Of a stretch of DNA of 64,000 bases, positions 1 through 11,985 are shown piece by piece (position 1 is the stretch's first letter; each line of letters opens with the position of its first letter). A model generated the notes under the pieces. That model saw only the letters and a list, made by a program, of their open reading frames with translations. It was not told the DNA's origin and did no database searches. The position numbers and the translations under genes were made by a program. The stretch comes from Ctenosaura bakeri (taxonomy: Eukaryota; Chordata; Lepidosauria; Squamata; Iguanidae): assembly GCA_948474755.1 (NCBI GenBank), contig CAOLHI010000058.1:1426001-1490000 (forward strand), written 5' to 3'.

Positions 1-126
1 AAAGAAAAGCTTACTTCAGTAGCTACAAACTGAGCTCAAAGTTCAAAAGTAATTTTCACTCAGTTAACTTAGACGAGAGGTCAGAATCTTTCTTTCCCAG
101 TAGGCTCATGCAGAAGCAAGCTATTG

Positions 127-420
127 CAACCAGTCATGTTGGGATGGGGGTGCGATGGGGGCAGTGCACCCCCAGCAGCAATTTTTGGGGAGCGCTGAGG
201 CTCCTTGCTTGCCCTCCCCAACATGCCATAGCCTCACCCTGTGTGCTGTAGCCCTGCCCCGTCAGTTGTAGCCCCACCCCCTACACCAAAGCCCCACCCC
301 TGTGCTCCATATCCCCACCTCTGCATGTCATAGCCCGCTTGCATCCACCATAGCTCTGCCTCACATGCTGTAGCCAAGCCCTCACCCCTCTGCCCACCTC
401 CCCTCCATGCACTCCAAGGT
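127..420. repeat. C-rich imperfect tandem repeat with a foldback start
   Basis: A C-rich stretch repeats a unit of roughly 28-32 bases built around 'tagccccaccccc..gc', about six degenerate times. Its first 100 bases fold back: 'catgttggg' near 136 pairs with 'ccccaacatg' near 225. It looks like a decayed minisatellite inside an old inverted-repeat element. No coding potential is visible, and I cannot name a family. Confidence 0.55.
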
Positions 421-1782
421 CCACCACTGACTGCAGCCTCTCATGGCTTGTGTGTCTTCATCATTAATAATTTTTGCCATCTTGACCATACTCTGATGTT
501 ACTTAGCTAGATGTGTCCCACTTTCCATCTTTGAAGTGTTGGAGAGTATGACTACTGTTTAAAGTAAAGGAAATCCATAGCCCAACAAGACTTGCAAAAT
601 TAGGTGAGACTTTATAAGTAAACGATGCAGCTATTTGTGGGCAAGATTTGTTGTTGTTGTTGTTCACCTTTTGAGGTGAATGCATCCAGGACCTCAGGCA
701 GCAGAGTTATTTCCCCTTTGACCACCTTGGAAGAGCTCTTTTTGCTTTAGAAGCTTAGCACTACAGGAGCTTCTCCATAATTATCTCTCTTTGTTGAAAT
801 CTCTGCTAGGGGCCACACAGTTGTCTCTGCCTCCTCATTCACTGGTGATCTAGCAACCAGAGTCAATATTATTGTGTTGCATTGCCTAGTTCCCTTCGTC
901 CTCTGGTACTGGTGGGACAAGGCTTGCAGTTGCTTCTCCTGCTGCTGCCTATTGTGTTGGGGGAGTTGCCATCTCTCAGTAGGGGTCCATATAATCTCAA
1001 CCAGGATATATTCAAATCACAAGTTCAAGAATACAATACTGTCTCTCAATTGTTGTTGCAGTTGCAATCAATCAGTACCATCTAGCTGAACTTAACACAT
1101 TGTACCTGGTCATTATTAATATCACTCCTTACTAGTCCTTAACAAACAAAGTGTTCAAGGGCAAGTGAACAGTTTACTTGCTGGTGAGAGCAGGCATGGG
1201 TAGAAAGAGGAGAAAAGTTGATACAGATATGTGATAAAGTTAACAGAACACATTGTAAAATGTGATCCCAAAGTCAGGTCACTTTTCCCCAACCTGAGGG
1301 TTCCAGAATGTGTTGGAGTCCCACCATCCCCAAGGCATCAGTTGCATTATAGCTCTGTAGGTCAACTATGAAAACAACCCAGGCTTGGGAAAAGCAATTT
1401 TAAAATGACAGAAAGGGAGCTTTCAAAGGTGTCAATTACAAATTGTGTTCCTAAGGTCAACAGTGCCAGCCTCCATGCCATTCTCTGAAAATCCCATGAT
1501 TTGTTCTGGGAACAATTGTTTTCAATACTGACATAACTAATAATAACTAAATCAAATTATCTAATGCAACAATTCAACTATTAGTGTGTTGCAATAAATG
1601 GACTTCCCAATTTTTAATTTTTAATGTTATTGAATTAATTTCTCAAGCCCAATCATTATCCATGTTGGAATATTCCGTCCTCAGAATTCCAAAAACGCCA
1701 ATGTGAGTGCAGGGAACATTTATTCAAACCATCAAAAGAGAAGGAAATCTGAAATGCCTTACAGTAATATTCAAATATTGTG
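421..1782. other. Intergenic DNA, nothing recognised
   Basis: Only short chance ORFs and a small TTG run near 650-664. There are no coding motifs, no RNA gene and no clear transposon ends. Confidence 0.5.
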
Positions 1783-1859
1783 CTCTCTCTCTCTCTCTCT
1801 CTCGTTCGCTCTCTCTTTCTCTCTCTCTCTCACACACACACAGACATATACACACACAC
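1783..1859. repeat. Compound (TC)n/(CA)n microsatellite
   Basis: About 48 bases of nearly pure TC repeats run into CA repeats broken by 'gacata'. The overlapping ORFs on both strands (Ser/Leu-rich and Glu/Arg-rich) are artefacts of the dinucleotide repeat. Confidence 0.9.
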
Positions 1860-2745
1860 TTGTTGCCATTGTAGCTGTAAGTATTATGCACACTAGCCAA
1901 TTTATTTACTTCCTTTCTGCACATAATAAGCCTTTCTTCTGTTTGTGTTTGTACAAATCTTCCAGTTGTGCAACACGGTGATATAATCACAGAACCCATC
2001 TGGAGCCAAAAGGGAAAATTAGAATGATGCTTACTTCTCTGCCTCCTCTGCCATCACCCTCTCCCTCTCTCTTTAATGGATTGACTCATTTCCAGCTTGA
2101 CAGCATCCCTTTAAATATATTTCACTGTCTGGGATATTTGCTGCCTCAGGTCTCAGATGCTCCAGAAGACGTTGCAATGTGACACTATAACATGCCTCTT
2201 TGGAATGCTAATGGTTTCCTTCCAGCTGTTTCAAGAGCATCTGCCACATGCAGCACACACAAAGTAACACCAAGGGCACAGCCCATCTCATTACTTTCTG
2301 CTTAAGGATCAGTATCCCTCCAGGACAAAGGAGGATCATTCTTCCAGTCCCTAAGGAGTCTAGGCACAGACATTCAGGTAGTATTAAACTGTATGTTTCA
2401 GGAACAATGTGGTGACATCTGCCACACAGTAGATGATCCTCACAGCAACAAGGAGAAAGGAGGCATATTTGATTTATTTGCACTAATACGATGAAAGCAA
2501 AGGGAGTTCCGCAGCCCTATGAAGTGCTGGAAGATGCCATAATAAAACAAGTAAAAGTAATCCCAACAGCCTCTGTAAGAATTAAGGATGTGCCACACAG
2601 ATTTGGAGGTGAGCCAAGAAGCAGTGAGTCTGTCATCACAGAAAGGCATTCTCTGGCAAACACTTTCTTAGAGTGAGAAATCAGGTCATAATTAAAAGTT
2701 ACATGAAACTTATTGGAAGGCTGCTGGTTTTCTTTATTACCTGAT

Positions 2746-2750
<5 letters not shown>

Positions 2751-2782
<32 letters not shown>
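2751..2782. repeat. (GATT)n microsatellite
   Basis: Eight tandem copies of a TTGA/GATT tetranucleotide with no interruption, in otherwise unremarkable AT-rich DNA. Confidence 0.9.
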
Positions 2783-2784
<2 letters not shown>

Positions 2785-3639
2785 GCAGTGTCATCCTACA
2801 GCCAGTACAGCCAGTGGTCACACAAGCTGAGAGATTTTGAGAGTTTTAACCTAAAGAAGTAATTTTCCCAAGTGATGTCAGGTATGAGATGTGCGGGGGG
2901 TGGGGGGAATCTGTCAGTTTTGCTTTCTCCTGCATTTGGAGCAACCTTTTTGTCCTAAAGGTGAAGAAATTGATGACTTTTGGCATGTTCTTCACAATTC
3001 TCTTACATGTGCACTATTCTAAGTATATCTATGCCCAGGTTGAAGAAGACCATGCACCAGTATGCTAAACAGGTATGAAAGATGAACAGCTTCTTGGGAA
3101 GAAAAAGAAAGGAGTAGAAAGTTAGATGGTAACCATAATTCTTCACTAATATGGTTGAATGGACAAGAATTCAAACTCAGAATTTTAACTGAAAAACATT
3201 CCAAGCTGTGGAACCTGAATGGATTGGTATCAGTTCTGGTTCATCTCAAATTTATCACATATATTATCTCATAGTTCAGTTTTTGAAGTTTTTTAAAAGC
3301 AAACATGAAGGAAACTAAGTGTTTTGGTAAATTCTTGTCAAAAAATGAACTTAGAATTCTTCCTCATTCCTGCTTGAGATCTACTGAGCTGCTAATAATA
3401 ATATACTTTGTCTGATATGATGCCACTGAAGTAGAACAGTGAGCAGACTGGTAATGACCTTCTCTGGAGAGCTACTTAGCCCTATGGGAATCATGTTACC
3501 CTGTAGATAGCTGACTTCAACTCCCATCATCCCTTATCAGCACAGCCTATGGAAAGGAATGCTGGGAGTGGTATTTCAACAATGTTTGGAGGCCCATAAG
3601 ACTCACACACATGTACTACAAAGATATGCCCCTAGGCTG
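2783..3639. other. Intergenic DNA with a short common repeat motif
   Basis: Mostly unremarkable. At about 3505-3605 there is a motif of the type 'aactcccatcatcc ... gctgggagt' that recurs, diverged, near 5700-5800, 26080-26110, 32040-32110 and 53690-53780. It is probably an old interspersed repeat of unknown family. Confidence 0.4.
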
Positions 3640-4275
3640 ACTGCCAGATCCTATCTGAGATTTCTGGTGCATTACACATTCACTTGCATGTGTTCTCTCT
3701 GGACAGCTTCTTTGTATATGTTCCTACAAGAAATCCACCACCTGCCAGTCTGTTTCTGGGTAAAATTTGAAGAGCTGGTTGTGATTTATAAAGCCCTCTA
3801 TGGATCAGATTCAGATTAAGTAAAATACCATATTCACCAATATGAACCTGCCTGTGTTTCAAGATCTTCTGGGAAGGCTCTTTTGTCTGTCCCATCACCC
3901 TCACTGATATATAAGGTGGGAACACAGGAGACGATTTTCTACACTGCTGCTCTCAGGATATGAAACTCTCTTCCCAGAGAAGTTAAATTAGTACCTTCTC
4001 TGCTATCCTTCTGTGGGTAGATGAAGATCTCTTTGTTTCAGCGGGCTTTTGAGGGCTGATTGTTCCAGGGAAAAGGACTATTCCAAATGTGTTGCACTGT
4101 TTATTGTTTTCATTTTTAATGAACATGCTTTTTTTTACTGCTTTTAATTCCATTGCTCAGTTAATTATATTTTTAATGTATGTATTATGTGAATTTTGAA
4201 AGCTGTACCTATTTTCACTTCTGTAAGGTGCGTTGAATTCCAGACTGGGGAAAAGGGAGGACAACAACAACATGT
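3640..4275 (+). pseudogene. Eroded CR1/L2-type LINE, end of ORF2 plus 3' UTR
   Basis: Conceptual translation across several frames gives the pattern found at the C-terminus of CR1/L2-clade ORF2 proteins: a 'FEELVVIYKALYG' block around 3760-3805 (family pattern F+-L-x-V-Y-K-A-L-x-G), then 'AALRI-NSLPREVK' around 3940-3985 (family pattern A-x-P-x-L-W-N-S-L-P-x-x-x-R). A T-rich 3' UTR follows, and 'ggggaaaagggaggacaacaacaac' type sequence closes the element near 4275. Frameshifts and stops are frequent, so this is an old, dead, 5'-truncated insertion. The LINE assignment is firm; the exact clade is inference. Confidence 0.7.
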
Positions 4276-7200
4276 ATTTCATGTTTTCATAGAGTTCAGA
4301 CCTGAAACAGGGGATACCTTCAACTTTTTTAATAGCCTGTATTGTCTTTTGAACACCATTTCATAAAATCAAAACACATGGAAACATATGTGGTGATACT
4401 TTTATGAGTCTAACCAAAACCCACAAAATACATTGTGCAAGCTTTCAAAGCTCATAGACTTCTTTGTCAGGCATAAGTGTTAAAAGTCATTTTAGGGAAA
4501 CAAATGTGACAATGGAGGATCACAGAGTTATCTCTTCCTTGAGATGGTAAAGCTGAGGTTAAGATGGTGGTGAAGGGAAACCAGTTGCAGGCAAAGACAA
4601 TAAACCTCCCTCTACCACCACCATCTTAAACATCAAACCATTGAACATTAGCCACGGGAAACAAACTACTCATAGCTTGTTGCATTTTGATGGGCTTGTG
4701 AATAGAATTGTGTACAGATCCACAGCAGGGCTCTTAATCCAGGCCATAGGAGGGGAAGGGGCAATAGAGTGGCAGTGGTGTTTGGAGCAGAGGTGTCATT
4801 AAAGGCATAACACACATCTAATTCACTGTACCTGGAAAATGTAAAGCATTACTGAAGTGTGTGCTACAGTTTTCAGGTACAGTGATTCTTTATAAAGATG
4901 GACCTGAAAAAATGTGTTGCGGGGGAGGAGGGGAGCTAACTGAAACAGCTGGGACCTGTAAAACTAAGAGGCTAATGCTGAAACCAAATGAAATAATAAT
5001 TTCACTCTCAAATTCCAGTTTCTCTTACATTAAATTTAATGTAGTATAGATTTATTTAAGCAGAATATCAGCTAAGGTCAAGTCAACTGAGGGTGTTTTT
5101 TTTTTGTTCTGTTTTAATTAGAGTATAGGATTCTTTCAGTGTTCAGTTTTTCTAATGTATTTGGCTCACTCTTATATAGAGAACAATGTGCTTCTTAATA
5201 TATATAACTGCTAGGATGTCAAATTGAATCTTCTGAAATTAGTGAGTAGCATTTTCCCCCATGAGCACCATTCATGCTAATGAAACTGAAAATCTTAACC
5301 CTTTAATCCTCATTCCATATAGCAAGCAAAAGTATTTGCTCTTTTTTTTTTAAGGTTTATATATTTTGCTTTTATAAACAAAAGTTTTAAGAAGGTTATC
5401 ACAACCAAACAACCAATCAATCAAAACAATATGATAAATTACACCACACTGGAAGCACCAACTAATAATATATTCAAACAAACAAAAAATGCAGAAGACA
5501 AAACAAACAAACCAAGAAGCCATCAATACAAATTGCCCTGTTCAGTGAAAGAAAGAAATGCTGTAAAAGCTTAATCAGACTCCATTAAAGCCCAACAGAA
5601 CAAGATAGATTTCATCAAACAATAAAGGTTACTATGGACATCATCCAAAGAAAAACTTTTGAGGACAGATTTTCCAAACTTGATTTGGTTACTATACATT
5701 CCTCCAGATATTGCTGAAATGCAGATCCTAGCAGCTCTAGCAGGTGGAGATAATGGTAAAGAATGTTAGGACTTGCAGTTCCACAACATTGGAAGAGTTA
5801 CATGATACCTACTTCTGATCTAGCATGAAGGCGCCCTTTCTGGCACGCTCAAACATAAGTTCAAGAGATGGAGACAGTACTCTGATGAACAGTTTAATTA
5901 CATGCAAGTTCACAAGGGAGGAATCAACATTTTAGATATATCTCTCCTTGGGTTTTTAAGGCAAAACTGGCACACTGAACTAAGACTAGAAATAAGATCC
6001 AGCTTGAGAAGTTTAATCTTTATGAATTCTGCTGTGAGTTAATGCTGACCTGCAGCTTCCAAGACAGAAAGGTAGTGAATCTGTTCTAGCTTTTAGTTCA
6101 AACTTAAAAAAAACTTTAAAATATCCAAAGTATTGAACTTTGCCCCCCCACAGATTCGGTATCATGGATAGTTCCTTTAAAGTTTATATCCATGCCTGAA
6201 GTGGAGCTATTAGCTTACTTATATGGGACCGTCCAGCCACCAATGGTACAAGCTGACCCAATTTACATCTCTTGGCCTAATGTGCCAGTTGGGGTGGATT
6301 TCACAGTTTTCCATACACTGCAACTCAAGCAAGTGTCACAAAGGATTTCAAAATGCGTACTTTGAGATAAAAATGTTTAGAAATGTGCATTTCCGAAAGA
6401 AAACATTAAAGTATACACTGAAAAATGTCCCTACAGGATAGCCAGTTTATTCTATGGCAGATTGTAGAGACTGAGGTCAGACAGGGAAATCAGATGTGAA
6501 AAGTATGGTCAGTGAAAATTACATTAATAATACAGGGCCAGATGTTTGTCACACTGCTTCATGCCATGATGTTTGTGCAATCAGCAAATACTTTATTAAT
6601 GTCCTCTGTTAAGGAGGTGACTATTATGTTAGGCAAAGGAAAAAAGCATATGAAATGAACATGTTAAGAAAAGCTGTATATGGAAAGAAATGTGAATTTC
6701 TCTGACATTTCCCCCTACATGAGGATTATGTGGGAATATGTCTCAGCTTTATATGGGAATTGGGTGAAACTCATTTAATATAGTTGAACACCAGTGGAAA
6801 TGGCACAAAGGGATACAGACTGATTAGACCATCCCTATCATCAAAACACAACATTGTATAAAGTTTTGCAGCAGTGAAAACAAAAGAGAATGAGAGGAAA
6901 TGTTACTCTGGAAGGCCTCATCTCTCCTGAGGCCATTTCTACATATATATGCCAGTGTTAAGAGACTGTCTCACTAGTAGATTTACAATAAGAAAATGAG
7001 CAATGACCCCCAAAGTCAAAACTTAAGCTGTCGGGGAAAGAGGCTCAGTTATGTCTCAGCTTTCAAAATCTGCTTGGCATTCCTTGTTCCTGTTCTTCTG
7101 ACCAGCAGTGGCCAGAATGAGTAGATTCACGAAACTGTACAAGGCGGCCATGGGGTGGCTTGGTGAGTCATCCATCCCTTGTCATTCCAAGCTTCTGGCA

Positions 7201-8532
7201 GTCTGAAAGGCACCTTGAAAACAAAGCTCCACATGATGCCAGTGAGTTAAGCTGGGAATGGGCACACAAAAGCACAGCAGGAAAAATGAATCAATTAAAA
7301 AAAAATCTTCTGAGGAAGAATATATTGCAGACAAGAAATTATAGCAAGGTAGGAAAGGGAGAAGAGTCAACAAAATTACTCCAGTAGTTTTGCAAAATGT
7401 TAATAAGGTGTATGATTCAACCTATCATTATGCAAATATCCCAGACTTGTAATATCCTTGATGAAAACAAGAAATCAATATATTTCAACATGACAGCATT
7501 CTGCCATCACCTTGGCCTCAAAAGAGGAAAAGCAACAACAACAATAGGGTGCTGCTAGAATAATATGTGAATTATTTGTGATGGCTGTTTATTTGAAATG
7601 TATCCCTTCTGTTACTGAAAGGTGTCTTGTATCAAGGACTATGACACCAAAGAAACTTTGTGCAATAGATGAATGATATTTACTGTTGAATAGCAAGATA
7701 ATCATGAACAGATAAATAATGTCAAGGTTAACAAGTTATGGAAGGACACCGCTAGGAAGTTTTAAAAGAAAAATGTTTGTCTATGGGTTGTAGCATTAAC
7801 AGTTAATGGTGATCTTGTATGGGTACAGTTTAGCTTCCCTGGACATATTTGACAAAAATGTCCGCTACTTTCTGTTTCACATACCTCTAGACCCTCTGAA
7901 AGGTCACACAGAGAATTTCCATTATTTTCAGTTCTGTATCAGGCCAATTATGAATTATGTGTTTAAGATCGTTTTCAGTGCAAAGAGCTGAGTATATTTG
8001 CCATTCTGGTTTTTATAAAGAGTTGGTACTGTGAGAGAAACCAGGATCACATAAATATTTGAGCGAGGTATACCTGTCCCTTCAGATAGTCATAAAATGA
8101 AAAGGTGAGAGTGGTAAATTTCGTTTCATTAATATAAATAGCAGAGGAGAATTGTACTATGTAAGGATAAGACCAGATATGGGATTTGGGTAAAACAGAG
8201 AACAACCGGACCAGTGACAAAAGCCATACTGTGCTCTTCTTTAGATTACTTGCCACTCCAATCCAGTCTTTTTTCTCTCTCTCCAGTCCCCTCCCCTCTC
8301 CCCCCCAAAAAACCCTTAGTATTCCATGGCTGTTGAAAATGCTCAGTACTCACTGAGTTGTCTTTGGTTTTCTTATTCCACGTTGTACTTCCAAAAAACT
8401 TGAAGCTCCTCAATCTTGTTCACATCACATTTGTGTGAGTGAAGCTGTTGTAGCAGCAAGAACAAGAACACTCAATATAAGCACTGGAAATTAAGGAAAT
8501 GGTGTCAGATTTGTATCTCCTTTTGAGTTTTT
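4276..8532. other. Intergenic DNA, no gene recognised
   Basis: About 4.2 kb of AT-rich sequence. The ORFs present are all under 80 residues, show no family motif and begin at arbitrary positions. A/T runs and diverged interspersed repeats (for example near 5700-5810) are the only structure seen. Confidence 0.5.
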
Positions 8533-8535
8533 TAT

Positions 8536-9001
8536 GGCCATTTCCACATGTGGTGATGGAATGGCCCTGGTCCAGTAATTACTGGACTTCCTGGCTCAAT
8601 GCTCGGGTCCAGGCTGCTCCGGAGCAGTGCGTGGCCACTGCTCCACACTCCTCCGGGAACGAAAATGGCAGCTTCCGGTTCGTGGAGGCTCTCTACCAAC
8701 CGCTGAAGTTCACCAGCCTAAAACTCGCCCCCGTCAGATCTGCAGGCTTGCACCAGTGCGAGCCTGCAAATCTGCACCAGAGCGCAGGAACGGAGTTGTA
8801 CGGAGTGGCACGCTCCATGCTTTTTAAAAACCTGATAAAACAGGTTTTTAAAAAGCATGCTGCATGACCACTTCGGGTCGTTCCAGAGCGGACTGAGGTG
8901 CGGAACTACGTAAAGTAGTCCGACCCAGTCCGCTCCCAGGTGCAGACGTCCTCTCTGGAGGAAGCTCTGCACCATTTTTTTAAGCCCATGTGGAAATGGC
9001 C
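8536..9001 (+). mobile_element. MITE family H1, copy 1 (466 bp, 3-bp TSD)
   Basis: A non-autonomous DNA transposon. The terminal inverted repeats begin GGCCATTTCCACATG at the left and end with the complement CATGTGGAAATGGCC at the right. It is flanked by TAT on both sides (8533-8535 and 9002-9004). The interior is much more GC- and CpG-rich than the surroundings and encodes nothing. Two further copies lie at 46979-47434 (reverse) and 48498-48948. A 3-bp duplication with GGCC-type ends fits the PIF/Harbinger superfamily, which is an inference because no transposase is present. Confidence 0.8.
8816..8859. repeat. Perfect internal hairpin of H1 MITE copy 1
   Basis: Two 19-base arms pair perfectly (CATGCTTTTTAAAAACCTG at 8816-8834 and its complement at 8841-8859) around a 6-base loop. 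The equivalent hairpin in copy 2 has different bases at paired positions but is still perfectly paired. Confidence 0.85.
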
Positions 9002-9004
9002 TAT

Positions 9005-9535
9005 GTTGAAAAGTGGTCCCTTTCTGCCCTGAGTTGCAGCACTTGTTGAAAATACATTCACTTTTTGTTATTGTTGTTGGTCCACTTTTAAGCATCTCCC
9101 TCCTTCTCCTTCCTAATAGCTTCTTTATCCTTACTGTAGTTCAGTCCTGTTTAAGAATCTATTTTAGGTTGTTTCAGATGATTGTTCATCTAATCCATTA
9201 CTGTCAACACTGATTCTCAGTGGGTCTCCAAGGTTTCAGGCAGGATTCTTTCCTAATCCTGCTGGGAGACCTTTGGTATTCCCTGGTGATCTTATCTAAG
9301 TACTACCAGGACTCACCTTCATCCAAGTACTAGCTGTGCCCATATTTTCAGTGTGTTATGGTTAAAATGTCATGTAGATGTTCATCTTAGCTTTGACAAT
9401 GAGGCTGGAAGATTCTATCTGATGTTATAGCATTGATAAATAGAATCCTGTGCTCCATGACAGCTAATGGAATTAAATGGAAGCATAGACAAAGGAGAGC
9501 AAAATTTATGGGTATGAAGTTAATAGTTCGTTCCC
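9005..9535. other. Spacer between H1 MITE and Ngaro element
   Basis: AT-rich DNA with no recognised gene. The left boundary of the retrotransposon is placed where base composition changes abruptly to CpG-rich, near 9530-9540. Confidence 0.45.
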
Positions 9536-10060
9536 CGCCGCCTAGCTCACGATGGCGGGGGGGACAGCCTTTGCCGCCCTCCCTCGAAGCGTGGCCACAT
9601 GTGATTGGTCGCTGGGGACAAGGAGGGGCAGGCGCAGGAGTTTTGGCCCTGCGCCGCCTCCCCAGCGGCCATTCTTGCAGATCCGGGCAAAGGAGGAGGC
9701 CGCTTTTCCGAGCGGCAGTGCCACGTGGCTTTAGAGGCCTGCGCGTCCTTCCTCCTTTGCCTCCTGATCTCGGCGGCGGCAGCAGCCTCGACAGCGGCGG
9801 AGCACCCATTCTTTGGTGGCGGCGGCAGCCTTGGCAGCAGAGTGTTACTTGCGGCGGCGGCGGCGGATTCGGCGGCGGCTGCATTAGAGCGTTCGGTCCC
9901 TGGCGGTGGCGGCGGTGGAGTGTTTTAACCTCCGCAGAAGCGGCGGCCCGTCCGGAGGCGCAGGCCGGTTCCTCGAGGCCTGGCCAGGCCTTCTACAGCC
10001 AGGAGGAGCGGAGGAAACGGCGGTCGCATCTGCGGCCGCTCGGGTAGGGCCTCAGCCACC
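9536..10060 (+). promoter_or_regulatory. CpG-rich leader/promoter of the Ngaro element
   Basis: About 520 bases very rich in G+C and CpG, with runs of GGC triplets around 9770-9920, in sharp contrast to the AT-rich flanks. An ATGGCGG core (YY1-like) lies at 9552-9558 and an inverted CCAAT box (ATTGG) at 9604-9608. No TATA box is apparent. This is what an internal CpG-island promoter of a retroelement would look like; promoter activity is inferred. The long ORFs here on both strands are low-complexity Gly/Ala/Pro/Arg products and are not called genes. Confidence 0.55.
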
Positions 10061-10061
10061 T

Positions 10062-10400
10062 TACAGTGGCTGAGGCTGGGATTCGGGCCTACTTACAGGG
10101 CCCACCAACAACAGTGGCTGGGGCTGGGTTCGGGCCTACTTACAGGGCCCACCAACAACAGTGGCTGGGGCTGGGTTCGGGCCTACTTACAGGGCCTACT
10201 AACAGCAGTGGCCGAGGCTGGGTTCGGGCCTACTTACAGGGCCTACTAACAACAGTGGCTGAGGCTGGGTTCGGGCCTACTTACAGGGCCTACTAACAGC
10301 GGCGGCTGAGGCTGGGTTCGGGCCTACTTACAGGGCCTACCAACAGCAGTGGCTGAGGCTGGGTTCGGGCCTACTCACAGGGCATACTAACAGCAGTGGC
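10062..10400 (+). repeat. 47-bp tandem array, seven units, in the Ngaro leader
   Basis: The landmark 'acttacaggg' recurs exactly every 47 bases (10091, 10138, 10185, 10232, 10279 and 10326), then once more as 'actcacaggg' at 10373, followed by a decayed eighth unit. Each unit reads roughly 'gtggctgaggctgggttc' followed by 'gggcctacttacagggcc'. Units differ by a few substitutions. The array lies between the CpG leader and gag. A leader array could serve as a repeated factor-binding site or arise by slippage; its role is unknown. Confidence 0.93.
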
Positions 10401-10562
10401 AGAGGCTGAGTTAGGGCCCACCTGGGGCAGGGAGCAGGACCAGGGCCCACTGGGAACGGGGTGGTGGCCTACACCTGGGCCCAGTAAGTTACGGTTGCAC
10501 CTGGCCTGCGTCTGGTACATAAGGCCCTGAGGCCTACACTGTGTCTATCAACCCGTAATAGC

Positions 10563-10585
10563 CAGCCCCCCCTCTCCAATTGCAG
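10563..10585 (+). promoter_or_regulatory. Splice-acceptor-like site upstream of gag
   Basis: A pyrimidine tract (ccccccctctcc) runs into 'aattgcag|gg', a textbook 3' splice site 58 bases before the first gag ATG (10643). Its use is inference. If used, it would remove the leader and the 47-bp array from the mRNA. Confidence 0.4.
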
Positions 10586-10642
10586 GGCTTTAGCAGGAGA
10601 GAGAGTAATTGGCAGAACCTTGTGACTGGTAGTTGTTGCAGC

Positions 10643-11985
10643 ATGGCTTCCAGGAGGCGTGCAGCGGCCTCTAGAGGCCGTTATACAGGCAAGAACCCTG
10701 CACCTGCAAAGGGGACAGCCTTAGGTAAAGGGGCTTCCCCTGCCAAGAAGCAAAAGACAGCCAAATCTGTAATGGAAACACGGTCAAGGGCTGTCCCAGC
10801 GCATGAACTGGATGCTATGGGGAGTGAGTGTCAGGAAGGGGACCAAGGTAACATGATTTTGACCGCCTTTTAGCCCATCTAGATGCCATTGAAAAGTGGA
10901 TGGGTGAGAGGGAGAACGACCGAACTTCTACAGCACAACCTGGCTATTCGGCGACAGGGCCCGCAGAGGAGATGGAGGCGGTAGGACAGACTGCGGGTGG
11001 AGACGCCGAGCAGGAACATAGCACAGCAGGTGTAGTAGGGCCATGGGTAGTGAACACACCGCCAGCAGACATGGTTTGGGCCCTGCCAGCTTCTCCCCCT
11101 GAACCGCTGGCTTCCTCTTCCACCTGCCCCCCTGAAAAACAGGTAGCCTCCCCCACACAAGCGGCTGGGACGGGTAGAGCTTGCAAGGAATGTCAGGGAA
11201 TCTCCCACAGGGGAGATGTGGGGTAAGGAGACCCCAATAAGGAGAGGGCGGCCACACAGCAGGCCGGGGGGCAGGATAGGGGTTTGGGAGATCACCTCAC
11301 CATGGCCACCATCGAGAAAATACAGAAGGGAGAATATATAGATGTCTTTTCCCTCCTATATAGGGAATTAGACAAAAAAGAGAAGGAAGACTTGGATGCA
11401 GGCGAGAAGGAGAAGCTGAAGAAGAGACGGGTCGATAGGAACTGGTCTAATTGGCTGGCAGGATACTTGATTTACGTGGATGTAGTCATTAAGGCCCAGC
11501 CGTCACGGGGTCATGACCTAGTGGCATATCTAAATACAATAATGAGGGCCCAGGCGGAGTATTCGGGGATGGGCTGGCTTTATTATGATGAGAGGTTTAG
11601 GATGAGAGTGGTCATGGAAACAAGCTTGCGATGGGACCGCATCGACATGGAAATGTGGATGCAGTCTATGGGGCCGGGCCGCCCCGTCTTCGGGGAACAG
11701 GCCCACTCAGGTCACCTGGTGCAGTTTAATAAGACTGGGGGTCCTTCGCACGCCCAAGGTACCCAGGAACAACATCCAGTACAGATCTGTTGGGAATTTG
11801 GCACACAGGGGTCCTGTGCGTGACGTCTGTGCAGATACAAACACCTTTGTGGTATCTGCTGGGGCCCACATTCGGCCCGCAACTGTAACAAGGGTAGAAC
11901 TGGGGGGCCTGCCTCCAAAGAGGGCGCAGGTAAGCGTGCGCCAGGGAATCAACAGCCTTTTCAAAAAGGGGCCCAGTCCAATTAA
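10643..11985 (+). pseudogene. Ngaro gag, broken by one frameshift and two stops
   Basis: The ATG at 10643 (gcagcATGGc, good Kozak context) opens a very basic N-terminus rich in Ala, Lys and Arg. The frame changes by one near 10860-10875. The second frame runs through the TAA at 11224-11226 and the TGA at 11821-11823 to a TAA at 11983-11985. A conserved-looking core, 'WLYYDERFRMR', lies near 11577-11610. Cysteine motifs follow: C-x8-C-x5-C-x3-H, then C-x2-C-x3-H-x4-C, around 11788-11890, with the TGA inside the first. The TGA occupies what was probably a CGA (CpG decay). Gag proteins of this group bind element RNA. The overall length, about 447 codons if continuous, fits a Gag. Identification rests on position and zinc-knuckle residues. 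Confidence 0.7.

Noticed and set aside
2491..2676. 61-residue ORF that looks like ordinary protein
   Set aside because: No flanking splice sites or homology that I recognise; too short to support.
9433..10047. 204-residue ORF on the plus strand over the CpG-rich leader, with a 165-residue ORF opposite
   Set aside because: Low-complexity Gly/Arg/Ala/Pro translation with open frames on both strands, as expected from very GC-rich DNA; no domain is recognised and it ends before the 47-bp array.
10062..10400. CRISPR-like array
   Set aside because: Units are contiguous 47-bp direct repeats with no unique spacers, and this is vertebrate DNA.
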